A DNA stretch of 42,413 nucleotides from Desulfovibrio sp. (lineage in GTDB: Bacteria > Desulfobacterota > Desulfovibrionia > Desulfovibrionales > Desulfovibrionaceae): NCBI RefSeq assembly GCF_019422935.1, contig NZ_JAHZCJ010000013.1, positions 1 through 42,413 on the forward strand, written 5' to 3'. Positions 16,689 through 23,921 of this stretch are shown here, piece after piece. Both the position numbers and the translations under genes were made by a program. The stretch's first letter is position 1; every line of letters begins with the position of its first letter. The notes under the pieces were generated by a model. The model saw only the letters and a program-made list of their open reading frames with translations. It made no database searches and was not told where the DNA came from.

Positions 16689-17780
16689 TCAGTTGCGGCG
16701 CAAGCCGGCAAAAACGGCCTGATGCGCCTCCACCATGGCAGTGAAGGAAAAATCCCGCTCCACGCGCAAACGCCCGGCCTGGCCCATGGCATCGCACAGC
16801 GCGCCGTCTTCGAGCAGGCGGCAGCAGTTTTCCGCCAGAGCCGCCACATCGCCCGCCTGTGAAAGCAGACCGTTCTGACCGCTCTCCACCAGCCGTGGAA
16901 TGCCGCCAACCGATGTGGCGCACACGGGCAGGCCGCAGGCCATGGCTTCAAGAATCACATTGGGCTGACCTTCGCGCACGGATGAAAGTGCAAAGATGCG
17001 CCCAGCGGCATAGTGCCCGCGCATATCAAGCCCGCCGGGGATAAAGTCCACGTTGCTTCCGGCGGCGTGCTCCTTGGCCCACTGGTGCAGATTGGCCTCT
17101 TCCGGGCCATCCCCCACAATGCGCAAACGCGCCGAGGGGTGGCGTTGCAACACAATCTCAAAGGCTCGCAAGAGGGTCAGATGATCCTTGTCGCCCGCAA
17201 GGCGCGCCACGCAGACAATCTCGGGCGCTCGGGCCGAGGGCGCAGCCCCGGACGGCGCAAAAAATTCCGTATCCACCCCGTTGGGGATGTAGCTCAAACG
17301 GGATTGCGGCAAGCCAAAATAGAGCAAAATTTCATGCAATGCTTCGGAATTGCAGATCATATGATCCGTAAGCCGCCAAAGCCAGCGTTCATGCTGCCGC
17401 TTGGGGCCGCCGCCGCCACGGCAGGTTCCCACAATACGCGGGGCTTTTTTTTCGCCAAGCCAGCCCAGCCGCCCCCAGATGCGCCCCCATATATTGGGCA
17501 AAGCCGTGCAAGGCACGATGACATCTGGCTGCAACCTGCGCAGCTTTGAATACAGGGCTGCAAAAAACAGGGGCGGCACCTTGCGGGCATGCCCCATATG
17601 GTGCAGCTCTATGCCCGCATCCCGCGCGGCTTCATCCAGGTCAGTGGGGCCAGTGAGCGTAAGCATGACCGGCGTAAAACGAGTTCGATCCAGGCGGCGG
17701 GCCAGTTCAAGGGTCTGGCGTTGCGTACCGCCATAACAAAGATCCTCCATAAAAAAGAGGACGCGCTGTGGGATGGTCAT
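16689..17780 (-). CDS. Glycosyltransferase family 4
   Basis: A 363-aa GT-B fold retaining glycosyltransferase. The N-terminal acceptor domain begins RVLFFMEDLCYGGTQRQTLELARRL, the typical glycine-rich start. The C-terminal donor domain has IPNGVDTEFF, ARLAGDKDHLTLLRAFEIV, IVGDGPE and EGQPNVILEAMACG (EX7E), all normal for GT4 enzymes. AAGGAG lies five bases before the ATG, and a promoter is about 70 bases upstream, so this is likely the first gene of the minus-strand envelope cluster. The sugar donor and acceptor cannot be told from the sequence. Confidence 0.92.
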   Translation of the reverse strand: MTIPQRVLFFMEDLCYGGTQRQTLELARRLDRTRFTPVMLTLTGPTDLDEAARDAGIELHHMGHARKVPPLFFAALYSKLRRLQPDVIVPCTALPNIWGRIWGRLGWLGEKKAPRIVGTCRGGGGPKRQHERWLWRLTDHMICNSEALHEILLYFGLPQSRLSYIPNGVDTEFFAPSGAAPSARAPEIVCVARLAGDKDHLTLLRAFEIVLQRHPSARLRIVGDGPEEANLHQWAKEHAAGSNVDFIPGGLDMRGHYAAGRIFALSSVREGQPNVILEAMACGLPVCATSVGGIPRLVESGQNGLLSQAGDVAALAENCCRLLEDGALCDAMGQAGRLRVERDFSFTAMVEAHQAVFAGLRRN

Positions 17781-17845
17781 GCTTCTCCTTCAGATAACCA
17801 GACGGCGGAAAGTTACGGCACAAAAGCCGAACAACCGTATGCATT

Positions 17846-17873
17846 ATTGTATGCATTCCGCCCGGTTTTGCAA
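17846..17873 (-). promoter_or_regulatory. Putative promoter of the minus-strand envelope gene cluster
   Basis: On the minus strand TTGCAA (17873-17868), a 16-bp spacer and TACAAT (17851-17846) lie about 65 bases before the GT4 start. The -10 box is between two copies of ATGCAT. The rest of the divergent gap (17874-18009) is AT-rich around 17890-17925 and may hold the opposite promoter. Confidence 0.5.
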
Positions 17874-18009
17874 GGCCGCCCAAGACACCGCCGCATAATA
17901 TACTAAAAATACAGGCAATTATTTTATGCCACCCAGGCAGACCACGCAGGTGAGCGGCCTGTGCGCGCTCCGCATTGCCATGCGCCCAGCTTGGGCTTAC
18001 AGTTAAGGA

Positions 18010-19035
18010 ATGACTGACTGCACCAACGATACATCCTTCAATAATCAGGCAGACAAACCCGCCCTGCGCGTGATTGTGAGCCTTGATGTGGAAGAAGAGG
18101 GACTATTTTCCGGCAATTATGCGGCGCAAGGCTGCGGCGTGCGCAATGTGGCCCTGTTGCGCAGGCTTGCCCCCCTCACCAGCGAACTGGGCTTTCCGCT
18201 CACGCTGTTTTGCGCGCACACGGTTTTTGCCAATGCCGAAGCCTGCTCCCATCTGGCCTGGATGCGCGACCACTGCGATGCAGAAATCGCCGCGCACCTG
18301 CACCACTGGAGCACGCCGCCGCTTGGGGATGACACGGCACAGCCCGCCACCCGTAAACAGGGGCCGCCCATCCGCACAGACCGCCTGCCGCGAGAATTGC
18401 TGCGCCAGCGCCTGCGCACTCTGCTGGATGCAGGACGCGAATTTCAGGGCGCGGATCTGACCAGTTTTCGTATGGGACGCTGGGATCTCAAATCCACGGT
18501 GCGCCCCCTGCTGGCGGAGGAAGGCATCACCTTTGACAGTTCGGTGTGCCCCCTGCGCGTCTTCCATGACGGGCCGGATCATTTTCTTGCGCCCTCCGAC
18601 CCGTACTGGCTTGAGGACGCCCCCGGCCTGCTGGAATCGCCGGTTACACAGATTCCGCTTTCGCGCACGCTGGCGCGGCTGTGGCATGGTTGCGCCAGAG
18701 GCGCGGCCTGGGCCGATTCCTTTCATTTTTGGGGAGCGTTGAGCCCCAACCCGGTATGGCACAGCGCCGCCGTCATGCGGGCGGCTACGCGCCTGCACAT
18801 GGCGCGCGGCGGGCGGGTTTTGAGCCTGTTCTGGCATTCGTCAGAAATGCTGCCCGGCGGCTCGCCCAACATTCCCGATCAAAAAGCTGCCGATGCCCTG
18901 TACAAAAAAATTCATGATTTTCTGGCGTGGCTGGCGCGCAATTACGCAGTGCGCGGGCTCACCGCCGCCCAACTGCGAAAGCAGGCCCCCTGCCTTGATT
19001 TCGGCCCCCGCCCGGCAGGCAAGGGAGACTGGTAA
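18010..19035 (+). CDS. Polysaccharide deacetylase-like protein (NodB homology fold)
   Basis: A 341-aa protein of the carbohydrate esterase 4/NodB type. Landmarks are SLDVEEEG with Asp26 as the candidate catalytic base, a His cluster AHLHHWSTPP (His96, His98) for metal binding, SFRMGRW with a conserved Arg, and LFWHSSEMLPGGSPNIP with a late His. No signal peptide or membrane helix is seen, so it probably acts in the cytoplasm on a lipid-linked or nucleotide-linked sugar. The AAGGA is directly against the ATG, which is unusually close, and an in-frame stop lies just upstream, so the start is slightly uncertain. Its stop overlaps the next gene (TAATG). It is divergent from the GT4 gene and probably belongs to the same glycan pathway. 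Confidence 0.85.
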   Translation: MTDCTNDTSFNNQADKPALRVIVSLDVEEEGLFSGNYAAQGCGVRNVALLRRLAPLTSELGFPLTLFCAHTVFANAEACSHLAWMRDHCDAEIAAHLHHWSTPPLGDDTAQPATRKQGPPIRTDRLPRELLRQRLRTLLDAGREFQGADLTSFRMGRWDLKSTVRPLLAEEGITFDSSVCPLRVFHDGPDHFLAPSDPYWLEDAPGLLESPVTQIPLSRTLARLWHGCARGAAWADSFHFWGALSPNPVWHSAAVMRAATRLHMARGGRVLSLFWHSSEMLPGGSPNIPDQKAADALYKKIHDFLAWLARNYAVRGLTAAQLRKQAPCLDFGPRPAGKGDW

Positions 19036-19802
19036 TGCCCCGCGTGGTCTTTGTGCTGCTGGACGGCCTTGCCGCCGCCACGGCCCGTCGCTGCATGAGC
19101 TACATGCAGTCGCTCACCGATGCAGGGCTGGCGCGACATACGGAGCTGCGAGGTGAACTGCCGCCGCTCTCCCGCCCCATTTACGCCACCCTGCTCACAG
19201 GTCTGCGCCCGGTGCAAAGCGGCATTGTGCATAATGATGATGCCCGGCTCTGCCCCGCGCCCACCATTTTCAGCCGTGCGCAGGCCACAGGCCTGACCAC
19301 CGCCGCCGCTGCCTACCACTGGATGAGTGAACTGTGCAACGTGGCCCCCTATGAGCCGGGGCGCGACCGAATTACAAATGATGCGGCCCTGCCCATTGCC
19401 CACGGCCTGTTTTACTGCACCGATGCCTACCCGGACGACGAACTTTTTCACGATGCGGCCTGCCTGCGGCGTCACCATGAGCCGCATCTGTTGCTGGCGC
19501 ACAGCATGGGCATTGACAACGCAGGCCATCTGCACGGCGCAAGCAGCAAGGAATACCGGGATGCCGCCCGCAGGGCCGATGGGCTGCTGGCCCGCTGGCT
19601 GCCGGAATGGACGGCGGCAGGCTATGCAGTGCTGGTCACCAGCGATCACGGCATGGACGACGACGGCCGCCATAACGACAACAGCGAAGCCAGCCGGCGG
19701 GTTCCCCTGTGGCTGGCGGGTGAAGGGTTTCAAAACACCCCGCTGCCCACAGATCAAACGCAGATTGCAGGGCTTGTATGCCGTGCACTCGGCATTGAAT
19801 AA
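19035..19802 (+). CDS. Alkaline phosphatase / nucleotide pyrophosphatase superfamily hydrolase
   Basis: A 255-aa member of the type I phosphodiesterase/alkaline-phosphatase fold. It has VFVLLDGLAA with metal-binding Asp10, a likely nucleophile Thr in PIYATLLTGLRP, the HSMGIDNAGHLHG metal site and TSDHGMDDDGRHND at the end of the domain. It lacks a signal peptide. The ATG overlaps the stop of the deacetylase (TAATG), implying coupled translation. The superfamily includes phosphodiesterases and phosphoglycerol or phosphoethanolamine transferases; the size and motifs here favour a soluble phosphodiesterase, but the substrate is unknown. Confidence 0.85.
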   Translation: MPRVVFVLLDGLAAATARRCMSYMQSLTDAGLARHTELRGELPPLSRPIYATLLTGLRPVQSGIVHNDDARLCPAPTIFSRAQATGLTTAAAAYHWMSELCNVAPYEPGRDRITNDAALPIAHGLFYCTDAYPDDELFHDAACLRRHHEPHLLLAHSMGIDNAGHLHGASSKEYRDAARRADGLLARWLPEWTAAGYAVLVTSDHGMDDDGRHNDNSEASRRVPLWLAGEGFQNTPLPTDQTQIAGLVCRALGIE

Positions 19803-19824
19803 CCCCCTGCACCTCCCCACTATT

Positions 19825-20694
19825 ATGCGGCAGAACATGTTCAACGGCTATGTATGGATTTTGCTGGCGGCCCTGCTGTGGTCGCTGCTGGGCGTTGTTT
19901 CCAAGTTTTGCCAGCATGCGGGAGTATTGCCGCTTGAAACGGCCTTTTGGCGGGCGACCATAGGCTGCGCCTTTTTCCTGGCGCATGCCGCTCTGACCGG
20001 AGGGCTGCGCATTCCCTTGCGCCACGCCCTGACATTTATGCTCTTTGGCGCATGGGGCGTTGGGGTATTTTTCGGGGCCATGCAGATGGCCATCAAGCTC
20101 AGCGGCGGCGCTACCGCCGTTGTGCTGCTGTATACGGCCCCGGTGTGGGTGGCTGTTTTTTCGCGCTTTCTGTTTGGCGAGCACATAACACGGCGCAAGG
20201 CACTGGCCGTGCTCATTGCCCTTTCCGGCACGGCGCTGGTCTGTTTTTCCGGCGGTAGCCTGCCGGGCGAAACATCCCTTGAGGGCATTGGCTTTGGCCT
20301 GCTCTCCGGCCTGTGCTATGCCACGCACTATCCCTTTTACCGCTGGTGGCAACGCCGCTATTCCACAGCCAGCATTTATGGTTTTATGCTGTTGGGCGGT
20401 GTGGTGGCACTTGGCTTCTGCGGCCCGGTGCATGTGGATCACGCCCCGGACACATGGGGCTGGCTGTTCGCCCTGGGGCTGCTTACCTGCTACATGGCCT
20501 ACATCTGCTACGGACAGGGGCTGAAACGCATCAGCCTTGTGCGGGCAGCAGTTACCTGCCATCTGGAGCCGGTGCTCGGCACTCTTTGGGTCTGGCTGTT
20601 CTGGAACGAGAGCTTTAGTGCCTCAGGCTGGATGGGCGGCGCGCTGGTGCTCAGCGCGGTATTTCTGCTGACCACGGACAAAACCAGCGAATAG
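19825..20694 (+). CDS. EamA/DMT-family membrane transporter
   Basis: A 289-aa inner-membrane protein with about ten hydrophobic helices in two EamA repeats, the drug/metabolite transporter layout. WILLAALLWSLLGVVSK opens the first repeat; the second begins around GIGFGLLSGLCYATHYPFYRW, and LEPVLGTLWVWLFWNE is the usual ending. The ATG at 19825 is 22 bases after the preceding stop; another ATG at 19837 is possible, and neither has a clear ribosome site. Members move amino acids, nucleotide sugars or other small solutes. Operon position suggests export or flipping linked to the deacetylase and hydrolase, but it may simply be co-transcribed. Confidence 0.87.
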   Translation: MRQNMFNGYVWILLAALLWSLLGVVSKFCQHAGVLPLETAFWRATIGCAFFLAHAALTGGLRIPLRHALTFMLFGAWGVGVFFGAMQMAIKLSGGATAVVLLYTAPVWVAVFSRFLFGEHITRRKALAVLIALSGTALVCFSGGSLPGETSLEGIGFGLLSGLCYATHYPFYRWWQRRYSTASIYGFMLLGGVVALGFCGPVHVDHAPDTWGWLFALGLLTCYMAYICYGQGLKRISLVRAAVTCHLEPVLGTLWVWLFWNESFSASGWMGGALVLSAVFLLTTDKTSE

Positions 20695-20762
20695 CGCTGA
20701 TGCCTGGGTGATCTAGCGCTAAAGCCCGAAAGTGCCCACGAATGCCCCTCCACCAAATACAA

Positions 20763-20824
20763 ACCCCATCAGACTTTCAAAGAAGCAGCGTACGGACTGC
20801 CGTGCTTTGTTTGCCTGATGGGGT
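20763..20824. terminator. Long inverted repeat between convergent genes, likely terminator
   Basis: ACCCCATCAG (20763-20772) and CTGATGGGGT (20815-20824) pair perfectly around a 42-base interior with further partial pairing (AAGCA/TGCTT). It lies between the EamA gene (+) and the cupin gene (-). AT-rich but not pure T tracts follow on both sides. Confidence 0.45.
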
Positions 20825-20863
20825 ATATTTATCGGGCCGAGCTTGCCCTGACGGCTCGAAGCA

Positions 20864-21292
20864 TTAGCGCTGGCCGATCACATCCAGAAATACCAGCGGT
20901 ACGTTGCCGCTACATTTGAGCGCATGGGTGTCGCCAGGGCGGGCGATGGTAATGTCGCCGCCTTTCACCGGGGTTTCCTTGCCCGCGCTGTCGGTGAACA
21001 CGCCCTCGCCGGAAACGATGATGTAGGCATCTTCATTGTTTTCATGCTTGTGCATGCCAATGGAAGCGCCCGGTTGCAGGGTCATCCAGCCGATTTCCTT
21101 GATAACCATGTCCTTGGAGGCATCGTTGCGGGTAAAGCCGAACTGCCCAAACAAGGTTCCCTGGCCGCCCGCCACCTTATCGCGGTTCCAGGTTTTCAAA
21201 GAATCCTTGGGGTAGAGCTGCGGTTCGCCCGCAAGAGCCGTTCCGGAAAACACCAGAGAACACAGCGCTGCAGCAAAAAGCATCTTTTTCAT
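20864..21292 (-). CDS. Secreted/periplasmic cupin-domain protein
   Basis: A 142-aa small protein with a clear Sec signal peptide (cleavage near Ala21, FSGTALA then GE) and one cupin barrel. Motif 1 gives metal ligands His81, His83 and Glu87 (GMHKHENNEDAY); motif 2 contains PGDTHAL with His123. GGGAG seven bases before the ATG at 21292 fixes the start; a longer frame adds 14 residues that would spoil the signal peptide. Cupins of this size may bind a metal or small ligand or act as isomerases or dioxygenases; nothing in the surroundings chooses among these. Confidence 0.87.
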   Translation of the reverse strand: MKKMLFAAALCSLVFSGTALAGEPQLYPKDSLKTWNRDKVAGGQGTLFGQFGFTRNDASKDMVIKEIGWMTLQPGASIGMHKHENNEDAYIIVSGEGVFTDSAGKETPVKGGDITIARPGDTHALKCSGNVPLVFLDVIGQR

Positions 21293-21656
21293 GATCACAC
21301 TCCCGTTGCATGAACACACTCTATAAATGCACATAACGCGATGGAATCACAGAACAATAAAAACGTATCAGATACAGGCGGCAAGCTGCTGCTGACGCCC
21401 AGACCATACGCCCGCGCAATGCCGTCCGCAAGTGAATAATTTCCCAATCAAAACGCCGAAGTCTCGTCCTTACCGGCCTTGCCCCTTGTGGCCTGCGCAT
21501 GCTTGGTGTATAGGCAAAAGCCTACGCCCTGCTAAATGTGCAAACATTGCGGCACGGTTGCATATTTATGGAGCAAGCCCGCTCCGTACTGCAAAAAATT
21601 CACGCATGGAGGCTGCGTTCCTGATGCCCTAGCCCAGAGGGCACACGCAGAACATT
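21293..21656. other. Divergent intergenic region between cupin and trpS genes
   Basis: There is no supported gene. It holds a small palindrome TAGGCAAAAGCCTA at 21511-21524, GGAGC/GCTCC pairs near 21570-21586, and the trpS leader hairpin. An 8-codon frame at 21606-21632 has no ribosome site. Confidence 0.5.
21613..21650 (+). promoter_or_regulatory. Two-part stem-loop just before trpS start codon
   Basis: CTGCGT (21613-21618) pairs with ACGCAG (21645-21650), and inside it GCCCT (21626-21630) pairs with AGGGC (21638-21642). The stem ends six bases before the trpS ATG, where no free Shine-Dalgarno is visible; the only purine-rich stretch, CAGAGGG, is within the inner stem. Confidence 0.45.
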
Positions 21657-22724
21657 ATGAGCAATATCATTCTGACCGGGGATCGCCCCACGGGTAAGCT
21701 GCACATCGGACACTTCGCCGGATCGCTCAAGCAGCGCGTTTTGTTGCAAAATTCTGGCAAATTTGATGAAATCTACATCATGCTGGCCGATGCGCAGGCT
21801 CTGACCGACAATGCCGACAATCCTGAAAAAGTGCGCAACAACATCCTTGAAGTGGCGCTGGACTACCTTGCCTGCGGCATTGACCCGGAGAAATCCTCCA
21901 TCTTCATTCAGTCCCAGTTGCCGCAGCTTTATGAGCTGAGCTTCCACTATATGAACCTTGTCACCGTGTCGCGCCTGCAGCGCAACCCCACGGTCAAGGC
22001 AGAGATTGCCCAGAAAAATTTTGAGCAGAGCATCCCCGTGGGATTCTTCACCTACCCCATCAGCCAGGCGGCAGACATCACGGCTTTTGAAGCCACCGCC
22101 GTGCCGGTTGGCGAAGACCAGAAGCCCATGCTTGAACAGACCGTGGAAATCGTGCGCAAGTTCAACAGCACCTACGGCGAAACCCTGGTGGAACCGCAGA
22201 TCCTGCTGGAACAGAACGCCGCCTGCCTGCGCCTGCCCGGTATTGACGGTAAGGCCAAGATGAGCAAGTCCATCGGCAACTGCATCTATCTGAGTGATTC
22301 CGAAAAGGAAGTTCACGACAAGATTTTCAGCATGTTCACCGACCCTGGCCACCTCAAGGCTTCCGACCCCGGCAAGATTGAGGGCAATACCGTGTTCACC
22401 TATCTGGACGCCTTTGCCGTGCCGGAAGACTTTGCCAAGTTCAATTCGCCCTACCCCAATCTGGACGAAATGAAGGCCCACTACCAGCGCGGCGGCCTTG
22501 GCGATGTGGCGGTAAAGAAGTTCCTCAACGAAGTCATGCAGCAGATCCTCGGCCCCATCCGCACCCGCAGGCAGCAATACGAACAGGACATTCCTTTCGT
22601 CATTGACGTGCTCAAGAAGGGTACGGAAAAGGCCTATGGCAAGGCAGCCAAAACCCTTGAAAAGGTTCGCCGGGCCATGAAGCTGAACCATTTTGAAGCG
22701 GGCCTCAAGCTGCAATCCAAGTAA
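21657..22724 (+). CDS. trpS: Tryptophanyl-tRNA synthetase
   Basis: A 355-aa class I aminoacyl-tRNA synthetase that charges tRNA-Trp using ATP. The ATP-binding HIGH motif is at 16-19 (LHIGHFAG) and KMSKS at 201-205 ([11 protein letters not shown]). GDRPTGKLH at the N-terminus and [11 protein letters not shown] are typical for bacterial TrpRS, and the length is normal. It is transcribed alone and is followed by a strong terminator. A stem-loop occupies the place of the ribosome site, which may affect translation. Confidence 0.97.
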   Translation: MSNIILTGDRPTGKLHIGHFAGSLKQRVLLQNSGKFDEIYIMLADAQALTDNADNPEKVRNNILEVALDYLACGIDPEKSSIFIQSQLPQLYELSFHYMNLVTVSRLQRNPTVKAEIAQKNFEQSIPVGFFTYPISQAADITAFEATAVPVGEDQKPMLEQTVEIVRKFNSTYGETLVEPQILLEQNAACLRLPGIDGKAKMSKSIGNCIYLSDSEKEVHDKIFSMFTDPGHLKASDPGKIEGNTVFTYLDAFAVPEDFAKFNSPYPNLDEMKAHYQRGGLGDVAVKKFLNEVMQQILGPIRTRRQQYEQDIPFVIDVLKKGTEKAYGKAAKTLEKVRRAMKLNHFEAGLKLQSK

Positions 22725-22781
22725 GCAACCCACGCAGACGGGCTGCCCGCAGCGCAGATAATTGCGCCGCACCATGCCAGC

Positions 22782-22822
22782 AATCCCCGGTGTCGCCATA
22801 AGCGAAGCCGGGGATTTTTTTT
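22782..22822 (+). terminator. Rho-independent terminator of trpS
   Basis: AATCCCCGG (22782-22790) pairs with CCGGGGATT (22808-22816), with an inner TCGC/GCGA pair, and is followed by an eight-T run. Confidence 0.9.
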
Positions 22823-22850
22823 CTTCTGCTTTTAGCTGCTCATGGCAGCC

Positions 22851-22879
22851 TTGACATTAGTTCCATATCGAAATAAATT
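22851..22879 (+). promoter_or_regulatory. marR-like promoter with palindromic operator
   Basis: TTGACA (22851-22856), a 17-bp spacer and TAAATT (22874-22879) form the promoter. The spacer contains TTCCATATCGAA (22861-22872), matching the pattern TTC-N-ATAT-N-GAA, which recurs before the next gene. A regulator bound there would block RNA polymerase, which fits autorepression by a MarR protein. Confidence 0.65.
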
Positions 22880-22886
22880 GCCCCCC

Positions 22887-23327
22887 ATGAAGACCGACCA
22901 CATTGTTGCCCTCATAGGCCGGGTACGCGAACAGGCCAACAACCTCATTGTCGCCGAGCTTGAAAAGCGCGGACACGGCGGCATGGCCCCTTCTCACGGC
23001 GCCATTTTGCAGGCCCTGTTTACGCGCGGTCCCATGCATATGAGCGCGCTTGCCGAAGCCATAGGCAAACAAAAAAACACTGTGACTACACTGGTCGGCA
23101 AACTGGAGCAGGCGGGTTACGTAACCAAATCTCCTTCGCAGGAAGATTCGCGGGTTACGCTGGTTTCGCTTTCCGGCAAAGCTCTTGCTGCCAAGGCTGA
23201 TTTTGACGCCATCTCCCAGACGCTGCTTGATGCCGTGTGGGGTGACATGCCCCAGGCCGACAGGGAAACCCTTGTTGCCGGGCTGGAAAGAGTGCTGCGC
23301 AACATCAGCCTGAAAACCATATTCTGA
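22887..23327 (+). CDS. MarR-family transcriptional regulator
   Basis: A 146-aa winged-helix dimeric regulator. After an N-terminal helix (MKTDHIVALIGRVREQANN) it has the MarR core: HGAILQALFTRGPMHMSALAEAIGKQKNTVTTLVGKLEQAGYV as recognition region, then the wing SPSQEDSRVTLVSLSGKALA with the conserved Asp-x-Arg. The ATG at 22887 is chosen because the promoter and operator lie just upstream; the frame stays open into that region, but those residues would not be transcribed. With only about 8 bases between the -10 box and ATG the mRNA may be nearly leaderless. It probably represses itself and the flavin-type gene that follows; the ligand is unknown. Confidence 0.88.
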   Translation: MKTDHIVALIGRVREQANNLIVAELEKRGHGGMAPSHGAILQALFTRGPMHMSALAEAIGKQKNTVTTLVGKLEQAGYVTKSPSQEDSRVTLVSLSGKALAAKADFDAISQTLLDAVWGDMPQADRETLVAGLERVLRNISLKTIF

Positions 23328-23380
23328 TACCGGCAAAAGCATTCAACGCACTGTGCTTTGGATGTTTTTTTGTGAAACAA

Positions 23381-23400
23381 TAGTTCGATATAGAATAAAA
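23381..23400 (+). promoter_or_regulatory. Second copy of the MarR-type operator
   Basis: TTCGATATAGAA (23384-23395), preceded by TAG and followed by TAAAA, matches the marR site in 10 of 12 core bases and also in its flanks. It lies just before the start of the next gene, near a TTGTGA that could be its -35. Confidence 0.6.
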
Positions 23401-23411
23401 TGGAGCTCATC

Positions 23412-23813
23412 ATGCAAAAAGTAATCGACTTTCTGTCAGCCAACACCACGGTTTTTCTTGCCACCGCTGATTCCGGCGCGGCCCGTGTGCGGCCCTTCCA
23501 GTTTCAGTTTGCGGAAAATGGCCGCCTGTGGTTCTGCACCGCGCGCTCAAAAGAAACCTTTGCCCAGTTGCAGAGCGACCCCCGGCTGGAGCTTGCCTGC
23601 ATGTCGCCCAAAATGGAGACCCTACGCGTAAAAGGTCAGGCCAATCTGGACGATGACATGGCGATCAAGCGGCGCATTATTGAAAACAACGGCCTTGTGC
23701 GCTCCATCTACGGCTCGGCAGAAAACCCTGATTTTACGGTTTTCAGCGTTGATCACGGTACGGCCTTCATGTTTGATTTCAGCGGCAACCCGCCTCAGTC
23801 TTTCAGCTTCTAG
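23412..23813 (+). CDS. Pyridoxamine 5'-phosphate oxidase-fold flavin-binding protein
   Basis: A 133-aa split-barrel protein of the PNPOx-like family that normally binds FMN or F420. Typical elements are FLSANTTVFLATADSGAARVRPF, GRLWFCTARSKETFAQL and the LACMSPKMETLRVKGQA strand pair. The ATG at 23412 is preferred because GGAG sits six bases upstream; an ATG at 23400 is in frame and overlaps that GGAG. It is too short to be a full PdxH and may be a small reductase or flavin store. The shared operator indicates control by the adjacent MarR protein. A strong hairpin ends the transcript. Confidence 0.87.
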   Translation: MQKVIDFLSANTTVFLATADSGAARVRPFQFQFAENGRLWFCTARSKETFAQLQSDPRLELACMSPKMETLRVKGQANLDDDMAIKRRIIENNGLVRSIYGSAENPDFTVFSVDHGTAFMFDFSGNPPQSFSF

Positions 23814-23827
23814 CGCTCCCGAAGCAC

Positions 23828-23880
23828 CACAGGCCCACCTGCAACCCTGCTAAAAAACGGCGGTTGCATGTGGGCCTGTG
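23828..23880. terminator. Strong hairpin between convergent genes
   Basis: CACAGGCCCAC with CTGCAACC pairs with GGTTGCAT and GTGGGCCTGTG: about 18 bp with one mismatch and a 15-base A-rich loop. It separates the PNPOx-like gene (+) from the response-regulator gene (-). T runs are weak, so it may act by blocking or stabilising ends. Confidence 0.7.
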
Positions 23881-23921
23881 CACAAAATATGGATCATCCA
23901 ACTGCGCGCCGCAGAGGCCCC

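Noticed and set aside
16018..16923. Longer 301-codon version of the one-pass membrane protein
   Set aside because: The first 96 codons overlap the GT4 coding region and are Arg/Gly-rich; the ATG at 16635 has a ribosome site.
19327..19824. Upstream extension of the EamA permease frame
   Set aside because: It overlaps the phosphodiesterase-like gene and is Arg/Pro/Thr-rich; the membrane protein begins near 19825.
21606..21632. 8-codon frame before trpS as a leader peptide
   Set aside because: There is no Trp codon and no ribosome site; the hairpin is kept as a separate observation.
21600..22799. 399-codon minus-strand open frame over trpS
   Set aside because: The plus frame carries HIGH and KMSKS motifs of TrpRS; the minus frame is a shadow.
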